DNA from: an uncultured Lachnospiraceae bacterium
GTDB lineage: Bacteria > Bacillota > Clostridia > Lachnospirales > Lachnospiraceae
NCBI GenBank assembly: GCA_902785055.1
Contig: CACZXG010000056.1
Coordinates: 1 to 40,127, forward strand
Reading direction: 5' to 3'
Length of the DNA stretch: 40,127 bases
In this document: positions 15,425-22,664 of the stretch, in pieces
Layout of the letters: each line of letters opens with the position of its first letter
Position numbering within the stretch: the stretch's first letter is position 1
The notes under the pieces: model-generated
What the model saw: only the letters and a program-made list of their open reading frames with translations
Told to the model about the DNA's origin: nothing
The model's database searches: none
Position numbers and translations under genes: made by a program

Positions 15425-16429
15425 TCACCCCACAAACGGCACCACATGCGTCACCGCATCCGCGGGCCGGATTCTGCACTCGTCATTGTCCAGATCGATC
15501 AACACATACTTGTTGTTGCCCATGCCGAGCTCCTTCATGTAGCTGAGCTGGCGATGCCCGTGTCTGGTCTCGATTCTCTCCACCAGGTCGTGGTGATCTT
15601 CTTCCTTGAGCGCATAGACGAGGTCTACGCTGGCCGTGTCCACTGCACAGATATCCAGGGACGCAAGGATTCCGATGTTGGGCGTCACGACAGGTGCTGC
15701 CGCTACGCCTTCGCAGTCGCAGGAAACGGACATGTTGCGCAGCACATTGATGTACGCGATACTTCCGGCAAAATAGTCAATGGTCGCCTTTGTCGACTCC
15801 GAAATACGCTCCATCAGCTCTTCCGTGCGGATGCCCCACATATCTCCGGAATCAGCTGTATGGATCCATTTTTTGCCCTCTTTGCCGTCCGCGCAGCCGA
15901 TACCGATGTTCTTGTTGGAGCCGCCGAAGCCGCCCTGAACATGGCCTTTGAAGTGGGTCAGTGCGAGGAAAGAATCATAAGTCGGAAGGGATTTTCCGAC
16001 AGACATTTCCGTGAACCACTTGCCGTCTTTGACGGGAAGCGTCGTCGTTCCGAACTCGTCCGTGATGTCCACGGGCGCGAAAGTCCAGCCGTTCACTTCC
16101 AGCGTCTTGCGATGCTTCTCGGTCGTGTCGCGGTCGCCCTCGTAGTAAGTGTTTGTCTCGATGATCGTAGCGCTGTCAAAGTCGCCCATCTCTTTCTCCA
16201 TAAGGTTCTGCACCCAGGGTCTGGGAATGATGTTCGGCCCGTGCTGCTCACCTGTGTGGAGCTTGATCGCTACTTTGCCATGAAGTACGCCGCTCACCTT
16301 CTTATAGATTTTCTCGAGACCTTCCGCAGAAAGATCTCTCGTAAAATAGACGATGGACTCACATCCGGTTCTGTTCTCATAGGGGACATAAAATTCGCCG
16401 CCCTTACCGGCTGTCATTCTCACTGCCAT
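15425..16429 (-). CDS. DUF362 domain protein
   Basis: This 334-residue protein spans the DUF362 family, whose function is not established. Recognisable stretches are VAIKLHTGEQHGPNIIPRPW, ALTHFKGHVQGGFGGSNKN and GCADGKEGKKWIH, and the late Cys-containing MSVSCDCEG. The ferredoxin-type 4Fe-4S pair found in some DUF362 proteins is absent. There is no signal peptide, so it is likely cytoplasmic. ATG at 16429 is preceded by AGGAGGAAACT. It is expressed leftward and separated from the upstream cupin gene by the 30-bp repeat array, so joint transcription is possible but would cross those hairpins. Confidence 0.85.
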   Translation of the reverse strand: MAVRMTAGKGGEFYVPYENRTGCESIVYFTRDLSAEGLEKIYKKVSGVLHGKVAIKLHTGEQHGPNIIPRPWVQNLMEKEMGDFDSATIIETNTYYEGDRDTTEKHRKTLEVNGWTFAPVDITDEFGTTTLPVKDGKWFTEMSVGKSLPTYDSFLALTHFKGHVQGGFGGSNKNIGIGCADGKEGKKWIHTADSGDMWGIRTEELMERISESTKATIDYFAGSIAYINVLRNMSVSCDCEGVAAAPVVTPNIGILASLDICAVDTASVDLVYALKEEDHHDLVERIETRHGHRQLSYMKELGMGNNKYVLIDLDNDECRIRPADAVTHVVPFVG

Positions 16430-16480
16430 AGTTTCCTCCTGTTTTGGTCAAAAGATCGATCGGCCCGACTCCCTCAGTCA

Positions 16481-16690
16481 GAAGCAAGTGTATCCGGCTT
16501 CCTCTGCCGGGAGCAGAAAGTTTCTGGCTCCGCTCGTCGGGAGCAGAGATTTGTTGGCTCCGCTCGGTGGGAGCAGAAATTTGTTGGCTCCGCTCGGTGG
16601 GAGCAGAAATTTGTTGGCTCCGCTCGGCGGGAGCAGAAATTTGTTGGCTCCGCTCGGTGCGGAGATTTAAGTTTCTCGCCCCTTCTGTCA
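16481..16690. repeat. 30-bp minisatellite of stem-loops
   Basis: At least five units of exactly 30 bp start at 16511, 16541, 16571, 16601 and 16631. Degraded units lie on both sides (16481 and 16661), and the period continues toward the end of the cupin gene. Three central units are nearly identical. Each unit can fold as GGAGC - 11 nt - GCTCC. The array lies between the cupin stop codon and the DUF362 Shine-Dalgarno, on the leftward transcript. Confidence 0.9.
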
Positions 16691-16704
16691 GGAACAGAGA
16701 GTTC

Positions 16705-17055
16705 TCAAGCGTAGACGATCACTGCCACCAGCTCGACAACTTCGTCAGTCTTGTTGGCAATCCCGTGGCCCTGTCCTGTAGGACAGATGGTTACGTCGCC
16801 CGCTTTCACAATGCGGATTACGTTGTTGTCATTGTACTCTGCGGTACCCTTCATAATGTAGAACAATTCCGCATCCTTCTCATGAATATGATAACCGATA
16901 CTGCAACCGGGATTCAACGTAATTTTGGCAAACAGTCTGCCCTTTTCGTTGAGTTCTGCCGGTCCGGTAATAAAGTTCGTGATCTGTACAGTTCCCTCAC
17001 CATCGCGCATATGTTCGCGGTATTCCACCTGACATTCGTGTTCTGTTCTGATCAT
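16705..17055 (-). CDS. Small cupin-domain protein
   Basis: This 116-residue single-domain cupin carries metal-binding residues in GCSIGYHIHEKDAELFYIMKG (H, H, E) and a second motif GDVTICPTGQGHGIAN (H). Small cupins of this type bind a metal and a small ligand such as a sugar or act as isomerases or sensors; the substrate is not predictable. ATG at 17055 is preferred to one 11 codons upstream because GGAGAACTATC precedes it and the cupin fold begins there. A promoter is visible at 17127-17155. Confidence 0.85.
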   Translation of the reverse strand: MIRTEHECQVEYREHMRDGEGTVQITNFITGPAELNEKGRLFAKITLNPGCSIGYHIHEKDAELFYIMKGTAEYNDNNVIRIVKAGDVTICPTGQGHGIANKTDEVVELVAVIVYA

Positions 17056-17126
17056 GATAGTTCTCCATTTCTCTGCTTTTAAATTCAAGCAGGTTTGTGC
17101 TCGGTTAACGTGTTTCGAATACGGGT

Positions 17127-17155
17127 ATTATACTACATTGGAGCAAGTGATGGAA
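17127..17155 (-). promoter_or_regulatory. Promoter of the cupin gene
   Basis: On the minus strand a perfect TATAAT (17132-17127) is preceded after 17 bp by TTCCAT (17155-17150). The start site would be about 65 nt upstream of the ATG. Confidence 0.6.
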
Positions 17156-17164
17156 CTAAGAAAG

Positions 17165-17201
17165 AAAACCGGCATTAGCTGATTGCTAAAGTCGGTTTTT
17201 T
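17165..17201 (+). terminator. Orphan intrinsic terminator
   Basis: A long stem (AAAACCGGC..TTAGC / GCTAA..GTCGGTTTT, 5-nt loop) runs into TTTTTT on the plus strand. No plus-strand gene precedes it, since the cupin gene is leftward. It may insulate the cupin promoter or end a short untranslated RNA. Confidence 0.6.
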
Positions 17202-17230
17202 ATTCGAGTGGCTGTGGGTTTGTGGTTTTC

Positions 17231-17359
17231 CTGCCGGTCGAGTGCCCCTGGTGAGGCTCCACAGCGGCACTTCAGCGGCAATTTGCTTGATTTATGGGCT
17301 TTCTGCCGGTTGAGTGCCCCTGGAGAGGCTCCAGCGGCACTTCAGCGGCAATTTGCTTG
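17231..17359. repeat. Direct repeat pair of about 58 bp
   Basis: Two copies (17231-17289 and 17303-17359), differing by a few bases and a 2-bp indel, contain CTGCCGG, GAGTGCCCCTGG and CAGCGGCAATTTGCTTG. The GTGCCCCTGG core also forms the hairpin at 18734-18769. There is no supported coding frame. Confidence 0.8.
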
Positions 17360-17425
17360 CACTCAAACGGCACCCAACCAGCACTCAAACGGCACCCAAC
17401 CGGCACTCAAACGGCACCCACGCGG
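17360..17425. repeat. 22-bp tandem repeat, three units
   Basis: Three contiguous 22-bp units start at 17360, 17382 and 17404. All begin CACTCAAACGGCACCCA and differ only at their last few bases. They follow directly on the 58-bp direct repeats in a 630-bp gene-free stretch. Confidence 0.85.
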
Positions 17426-17686
17426 CAGAAGACAAACAAATCAAGTCAAAGCCGGCAAATAGCACCTGTACTCCTCTTGTTTTTATTATCAGAGAGTGCT
17501 ATCTTTGTCTCATGTTTCATGCCTTGTCAGGCATGGACCACTTCTTTAAGAATCTGAAATTCATTGCGATTTCCGCAAAGTCCCAAAACGGTTGAGCAAC
17601 TATAAGAAAAGTCTTTTGGCGTCAATTTGTGATGCCTGATTTGTCATTTCAAAAAGGGGGGGAAGCCTATTACTATTAATGAATTA

Positions 17687-18694
17687 TTGAATGAGCAGGA
17701 AACCCTGCGGCAGATCCGGAAACATCATATGCAGAAGCTTTTTGCCTGGGATAATCCGCCGGGAATCCTTCTGTGTCACAAGCATGGAAATTGGATCCGG
17801 TGGCAAAAAAGGGAGCTCAAGAACGGTCATGCCATCACGACAGATCTTCGCAAAACTGAGACCGAACTCGCCGAAAAGCTGGCTGTTAATCTGTATCGCA
17901 TCATCTGCATCCAAACCATTCAGAAGCAGCTGAATGATATTGATAAATTGATCAGAAAACGATACTCCAATCGGCAGAGCAAGCTGGATGATATTGCACA
18001 AGAAGAAGAATCTCAATCGGAACCTGCAGATATGGCAAAAAATAGTCCGGGCGCCAGTATTTTGGCAGAGGGGGCAATTCGCAAGCTGTTTTACAGGGTT
18101 CGGAATTGCCCCGGCGAACCGGCAGATTTCTTTCATGTAGATTCGCCTTACAGGCAGCTCATTATTCATTTCCTGCGAAGAGAATATGCCGGTGTTATTG
18201 ATTGGTATAATGGAGATTTTCCGCAGAACCAAGAGCATCCGGAGAACTTACTGTATGAAGTGAAACTCGGGTACAAAGTACGCTCCAAATCCGAAGTGTT
18301 GATCGCTGACCGCTTGTATGATGAAGGGATTCTCTTTCATTATGAGGAGCTGCTTTACCTGACCGAGAGTGATCCTTATCCTGACTTTTATATTCTATTT
18401 TCGCCTTTGAAGAAGTATATCTGGGAGCATTTCGGGGCAATGGGCAAAAACAACTACTTCCATCGCACCAAGGGAAGAGTTCTTAATTACATGGATAGTA
18501 AGTGGTTTCCGGGGATCAATATGGTTACAACCTATGAGACAAAAGGAAATCCTCTAGAAGCATCGCAGGTCGATCAAAAGGTGAGTATGCTAAAAACCTT
18601 GTATCGGCTTGCATTCCCTGATCTGCCGCCGGATGAGTCTTTTAATATGTATGATCTTGCGGATTATGCTAAGCTCTACGAAATGGAAGATTGA
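17687..18694 (+). CDS. PD-(D/E)XK-like nuclease-fold protein of unknown role
   Basis: Counting from the TTG at 17687 the protein has 335 residues. The C-terminal part has a PD-(D/E)XK pattern: RSKSEVLIADRLYDEGI (E203), YPDFYILF (D233) and YIWEHFG (E247). The N-terminal half is helical and charged. No partner gene identifies its role; restriction-like or repair nucleases are the likely class (inference). The start is unclear: no ATG or GTG opens the frame, and the TTG lacks a nearby Shine-Dalgarno. A strong AAAAAGGGGGGG ends seven nt before an in-frame ATT at 17669, giving 341 residues. Use of ATT, or a small indel in the leader, should be considered. Confidence 0.6.
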   Translation: MNEQETLRQIRKHHMQKLFAWDNPPGILLCHKHGNWIRWQKRELKNGHAITTDLRKTETELAEKLAVNLYRIICIQTIQKQLNDIDKLIRKRYSNRQSKLDDIAQEEESQSEPADMAKNSPGASILAEGAIRKLFYRVRNCPGEPADFFHVDSPYRQLIIHFLRREYAGVIDWYNGDFPQNQEHPENLLYEVKLGYKVRSKSEVLIADRLYDEGILFHYEELLYLTESDPYPDFYILFSPLKKYIWEHFGAMGKNNYFHRTKGRVLNYMDSKWFPGINMVTTYETKGNPLEASQVDQKVSMLKTLYRLAFPDLPPDESFNMYDLADYAKLYEMED

Positions 18695-18733
18695 AGGCTG
18701 GTTAAGTTTCTTGTCTTGTATGGTTTGTCGCCG

Positions 18734-18769
18734 TTGAAGTGCCCCTGGAGACACTCCAGGGGCACTCAA
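18734..18769. other. Hairpin between convergent genes
   Basis: A perfect 13-bp stem (AGTGCCCCTGGAG / CTCCAGGGGCACT, 3-nt loop), extendable by three pairs across a bulge, lies between two stop codons. It has no U-tract. The arms share GTGCCCCTGG with the repeats at 17231-17359. Confidence 0.65.
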
Positions 18770-18782
18770 ATGGCAGAGTTAA

Positions 18783-20294
18783 TCACTCGCCGGGTTTTGC
18801 AGGCGGCTCGCTGCCGTCGCCGCCAGGGCCGGCGCTGCCGCTGCCACTTCCGGGCTTTTCAGGAGGTGTGCCTCCACCATGTCCGCCATGGCTCCCGGAA
18901 GAAGCAGTCTCAACTACGATCGCTTCGCCTTCGGAAACAGTGCCTTCAGCATACTCCTCTCCGTTTACGTACAGCTTGTGGCCATTTAAGTTGATGCTGC
19001 CTGCGCTGCAGGTAAGACTTGTGATATAGCTGTCGCCGGTAAGCGTCCAGGTTGAACCGTCCTCGATCTCCACATAGACATCGCCGCTTTCGCCGTCAGA
19101 ATTGATCGCGCCGCTGAAACTGCTGCTGTCTTTCAGATACAGGTTTAGGGAGGAAATGTCGTCCACGATCATGTCGCCGTCAATGTTTTGGCCCGAGGCG
19201 TTCATTGTCACATGGCCGCCGTTGCTGCCTTCGCTGCCCCAGCCTGCTGCCGCTGCGCGCAGGAATACGCCTTCCGAATCTTGGTTGACAATTGTCGCGC
19301 CGGTCAGGTCGATCGTCGCCGTCGTATTGTTGACGAAGAAAATGTCTCCGTTGAGGTTCGTGAGGGTTCCTCCGTTCATGGCAAAAGATGCAAGCCCCTC
19401 GTCCGCGTCGCCCGACATGGACTGGTAGATCATGACCGCCTGGTACCACTCAGACTTGCTGCTGTTCTTCGTAACATTGCTGGCTGTCAGGTTCACGTTG
19501 TTGAGGGTGACTGAGTTTTGACCTTCTACTACAACGCCCTGTGACGCTGTGGATTCCATCACCGCATCACTTACTGTGATATCCGCTGTGGAGTAGATGA
19601 CCGGGGAGCCGGTTCCTTCTGTCGTGTAACTGCCGCCGGTCACATTGACGGTTCCGCCGCCTCTGTCGGAGCGGATCGCCGCGGAGCTGTTGCCTGTTGT
19701 ATGGATCAGCAGGTTGCTGGCATTCATCGTGCCGTCTCCGGTGGTCATCAGGCCGCCCGAGCAGTTGCCGCTGGTCTCGATCACGGAGTCAGAAATGTTG
19801 ACTGTAGTGCCCTCGCCGTAGCTGAACACGCCGTTGGCGTGCTTGCCATCCGTGTTAACGGTAATCTCGCTGAGTGTCAGCGACCCTCCGTTGGTGGCAT
19901 AAATCGCCGCATTGGCACCATAGAAATCCGCCTCGTCGCCTTCCGCGTCGCCGGTTTTGACTACTGCGACATTGGAATAAGAAGCTTCTTCGCCGTCCGC
20001 TGTGATCGCGTGCTCTTCGTCGGTGCTGTTCTCAATAGTCTCGGTGATCTCAATTTCCTCTGCTGAGGGGATTTTTGCAGTTGTTGAACCGGAAGTTGTC
20101 CCATTCTGCGCCGCGTCGGACTGAACTGCACTGTCCTGCGCCGTGTCATTCTTGGTTGTCTCGGTCTGCTCCTGCGCTTCTGTCTCTACCGCGGCAGTTG
20201 TTGCTGCTGACGCCGCACTTGTCGTTCCGCATCCGCCAAGCACCAGGCTCATGATCATAAAGCTTGCTGCCATCATTGCTGTTGTCTTCTTCAT
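18783..20294 (-). CDS. Surface lipoprotein with beta-helix repeats
   Basis: The 503-residue protein starts with a lipoprotein signal peptide (MKKTTAMMAASFMIMSLVLGGC), with the lipobox cysteine at about residue 22, so it should be anchored in the outer leaflet of the cell membrane. A Thr/Ala-rich linker (about 25-85) follows. Then come repeated short strands rich in Gly, Asn, Thr and Val (GGSLTLSEITVN, GGTVNVTGGSYTT, VTLNNVNLT), the pattern of a right-handed parallel beta-helix. The C-terminus is a Gly/His/Pro-rich tail (GSHGGHGGGTPPEKPG). ATG at 20294 is preferred over upstream starts because the signal peptide begins there and GAGGAAAAG precedes it. It may be an adhesin or polysaccharide-binding protein; no catalytic motif is seen. 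Confidence 0.75.
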   Translation of the reverse strand: MKKTTAMMAASFMIMSLVLGGCGTTSAASAATTAAVETEAQEQTETTKNDTAQDSAVQSDAAQNGTTSGSTTAKIPSAEEIEITETIENSTDEEHAITADGEEASYSNVAVVKTGDAEGDEADFYGANAAIYATNGGSLTLSEITVNTDGKHANGVFSYGEGTTVNISDSVIETSGNCSGGLMTTGDGTMNASNLLIHTTGNSSAAIRSDRGGGTVNVTGGSYTTEGTGSPVIYSTADITVSDAVMESTASQGVVVEGQNSVTLNNVNLTASNVTKNSSKSEWYQAVMIYQSMSGDADEGLASFAMNGGTLTNLNGDIFFVNNTTATIDLTGATIVNQDSEGVFLRAAAAGWGSEGSNGGHVTMNASGQNIDGDMIVDDISSLNLYLKDSSSFSGAINSDGESGDVYVEIEDGSTWTLTGDSYITSLTCSAGSINLNGHKLYVNGEEYAEGTVSEGEAIVVETASSGSHGGHGGGTPPEKPGSGSGSAGPGGDGSEPPAKPGE

Positions 20295-20475
20295 TTTGTC
20301 TTTTCCTCGTCTTTCTATTGTTTTGTCCTTTATTTGGAATTGTTGTTTCCCTTGTATGAAAGAATCATATAACATCAAGCTTAGTCAAAACTTAGAAATG
20401 CACAAAAATCAGAAACATATGTTATGATAGGCAGGTATTCCGCATTATTCATCAAACACCATCAGAGGTCAACAT

Positions 20476-21102
20476 ATGAGCGAAAACAAAGTGATCGGTA
20501 AAGATATGAACAAATCTGAGGCAGACCAGGCCCTCGCCTGGGAAGAAATAAGCGTCGAGCACATCGTGCAGGACAAGTGGATCGACTTCCGCAAGGCAGC
20601 CTACCGCTTTCCGGACGGCACTACTTTCTCTCCCTACTACAACTACAGCCGTCGGAGTTATGTCGTGATCGTAGCCTCCGACGAAGAAGAAAATTATCTT
20701 TGCGTCCGGCAGTACCGGCATGGAATCAGACAGGTGACGACGGAGTTTGTGGCAGGCGGCATTGAGAGTTCGACAGGCCGCGAATATATTACGGCAGAAG
20801 ATGCGAAGACAACCCACGAGGATGCGCTGACCGCTGCAAAGTGGGAGCTGGAAGAGGAAACCGGATACACCAGCGATGAATGGGAGCACCTGATCACGAT
20901 TCCCTCCGCAGCTACAGTTGCGGACAATTATGCCTATATTTTCAGGGCAAAAAACTGCCGCCGCACCGGTGAACAGCACACGGACAGCACGGAATTCCTT
21001 CGCATGGTGAAACACAGTGCGGAGGAAATTGAAGAATTGATCGCGGCCGGAGGCTTCCAGCAGGCGATGCATGTCATGGCGTGGCTGTTGGCGCAGAGGT
21101 GA
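20476..21102 (+). CDS. Nudix hydrolase (ADP-ribose pyrophosphatase-like)
   Basis: This 208-residue Nudix protein hydrolyses nucleoside diphosphates linked to another group, probably ADP-ribose or a similar sugar nucleotide. The Nudix box is AAKWELEEETGYTSDEW, with the preceding glycine in FVAGGIESS. The usual Arg of REL is Trp, and there is an insertion between the glycine and the box. It begins with SYVVIVASDEEENYLCVRQYRHG, typical of the ADP-ribose pyrophosphatase branch. ATG at 20476 has AGAGG eight nt upstream. It is convergent with mtlD, with a shared terminator at 21153-21200. Confidence 0.85.
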   Translation: MSENKVIGKDMNKSEADQALAWEEISVEHIVQDKWIDFRKAAYRFPDGTTFSPYYNYSRRSYVVIVASDEEENYLCVRQYRHGIRQVTTEFVAGGIESSTGREYITAEDAKTTHEDALTAAKWELEEETGYTSDEWEHLITIPSAATVADNYAYIFRAKNCRRTGEQHTDSTEFLRMVKHSAEEIEELIAAGGFQQAMHVMAWLLAQR

Positions 21103-21152
21103 CGCAGGAAGCACTTCCGAAACAGGAATAATACAGCACTGGAACAAAAAAC

Positions 21153-21200
21153 CAGGCCCGCAGTATGTCCAATGGGGGATCAGAACATACTGCGGGCCTG
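21153..21200. terminator. Bidirectional terminator between Nudix and mtlD
   Basis: A perfect 16-bp stem (CAGGCCCGCAGTATGT / ACATACTGCGGGCCTG) with a 16-nt loop has TTTTTTG after it on the minus strand and ATTTATTT on the plus strand. It serves both convergent genes. Confidence 0.88.
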
Positions 21201-21260
21201 ATTTATTTAGGGGAAACTGATAGCACGGCCTTGCGGCAGTTTCTCATTGCTTACTCAGTT

Positions 21261-22415
21261 TCAAGCGAGTTTCTTGTACTCCTCGAGGATGACGTTGTAC
21301 ATGCGGCTGCCTTCCGCAACGCCGGTGTACTTGACTATCGCTGCTTCTACGCCGTTCTCTGCGATGAACTTCTGGAGCTCGTCCGCCTGCGGATCATCTT
21401 CCGCTTTGAACTTGAGCGCGCACGCAACGCCCTTGAGCAGGTGGAAGTTGTCCAGTCCGTACTCTTCGCACTGGTACGCGGGTCCCATGATACGGTCGTT
21501 GGGAGAGATCTTGCGGATGGGCTCGCGGGAGACGCGGGCGATGGGATCGACGACACCGGGAGTGGTGAAGCGCTTGATCATCATGGTCTCCATGTAGTTC
21601 ACGAGGTCCTCATGCGCAAATCCATACTTCTTCTCGAGAGCGGATGCGGACTCAAGCATCGCGCTGCGGATGTCGGGAAGCAGATCAGGATCACGGAGCG
21701 CGTCCTGCACGATCTCATAGCCCTTGATAGCCTGGCCATAATATCCTGCGATGGCGTGTCCGCAGTTGATGATGTAGATCTTTCTCTGGAGATACATCAT
21801 CAGGTCGTCCACGTACTCAGCGCCCTTGATGGGCTCGGAGTCGGGATCGATCAGTTTGCCTCTCTCTATGGCGAGCTCGAACGCGTCGCCGATCTCGATG
21901 CCTTCTTTGCCGTTGTGAACGCCGCCGAATACCATGCGGTCGACTGCTGTGTTGGGATATACGGCGATCTCGTCGATCTGCTCAGCAGTGAGAATGCCGG
22001 TCTCGATCATCGCTTTTTTGAGGATGTCTGTGCCCATGATCGCGTTCTCGCAAGCCATGACAGTGGTCTTGCCCTTGCCCTGCTCCAGTCTCTTTTTAAG
22101 GCCCTGGGTGAGGAGCGGTGCGATCTTGGGAAGGTTTGTAGCCATAACGGAAGTCGTGATGACTTCTGCGTCGCAGATCGCGTCGATGATCTTCTCAGGC
22201 TCCTTGATGTTGGAGTAAGCGACCACGTGATCGATGATCTTTTCCTCATAGTCGTGGTCGATGAGGAACAGCGGATACTGATGCTCTTTGTTTACGATAT
22301 CAACGAGGGCATCAACGACATCACCAAATACGATCTCATAACCGCTGTCGTGCAGAAGCTCTGCAATAAACCCTCTTCCGATCTTGCCTGCGCCAAAGTG
22401 TACTGCTTTTTTCAT
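21261..22415 (-). CDS. mtlD: Mannitol-1-phosphate 5-dehydrogenase
   Basis: The enzyme oxidises mannitol-1-phosphate to fructose-6-phosphate with NAD in the cytoplasm, the step after PTS uptake. The 384-residue length is normal. The N-terminal MKKAVHFGAGKIGRGFIAELL is the family's dinucleotide-binding signature. MVFGGVHNGKEG and the helix INCGHAIAGYYGQAIKG, with the catalytic-site Lys-type residues of long-chain mannitol dehydrogenases, are present. ATG at 22415 is preceded by AAAAGGAGAAC. It is last in the leftward order mtlR, mtlA, mtlD, with 249 bp to mtlA, and ends at a strong terminator. The frame is intact, unlike mtlA. Confidence 0.96.
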   Translation of the reverse strand: MKKAVHFGAGKIGRGFIAELLHDSGYEIVFGDVVDALVDIVNKEHQYPLFLIDHDYEEKIIDHVVAYSNIKEPEKIIDAICDAEVITTSVMATNLPKIAPLLTQGLKKRLEQGKGKTTVMACENAIMGTDILKKAMIETGILTAEQIDEIAVYPNTAVDRMVFGGVHNGKEGIEIGDAFELAIERGKLIDPDSEPIKGAEYVDDLMMYLQRKIYIINCGHAIAGYYGQAIKGYEIVQDALRDPDLLPDIRSAMLESASALEKKYGFAHEDLVNYMETMMIKRFTTPGVVDPIARVSREPIRKISPNDRIMGPAYQCEEYGLDNFHLLKGVACALKFKAEDDPQADELQKFIAENGVEAAIVKYTGVAEGSRMYNVILEEYKKLA

Positions 22416-22591
22416 ATTCTGTTCTCCTTTTTGGAGCGCACTTAACTAAGCCCAGCCCCAATCACATTTTTCGGGTTCCGAGGAATTCGTAAAAATATAC
22501 TAATTGTCAAAATCCTGATGTATTAAAAGTTATGTCGAAATGTTGTGCTTTCAGATATTCCGGACTGTGAACCGAACTCCCTTTTCAGGGG

Positions 22592-22625
22592 GAGCGCAGG
22601 CGCAGCGCGTTGGCCGCGCCTGCTC
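22592..22625. other. GC-rich hairpin between mtlA and mtlD
   Basis: A 10-bp GC-rich stem with a 2-nt bulge (GAGC..AGGCGC / GCGCCTGCTC), next to a smaller CTCCC/GGGAG hairpin, lies just after the mtlA stop codon. There is no U-tract. It may stabilise or process the mtlA-mtlD transcript. Confidence 0.45.
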
Positions 22626-22664
22626 ATGAGTTCAATTCTTCAGATGTGTGCTGTACTCGTTCAA

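Noticed and set aside
16481-16690. CRISPR array
   Set aside because: The units are contiguous 30-bp repeats without unique spacers, and no cas genes are present.
16441-17082. Plus-strand frame through the 30-bp repeats encoding a WLRS-type repeat peptide
   Set aside because: The frame is open only because 30 is a multiple of three; it lacks a start context and overlaps the cupin gene antisense.
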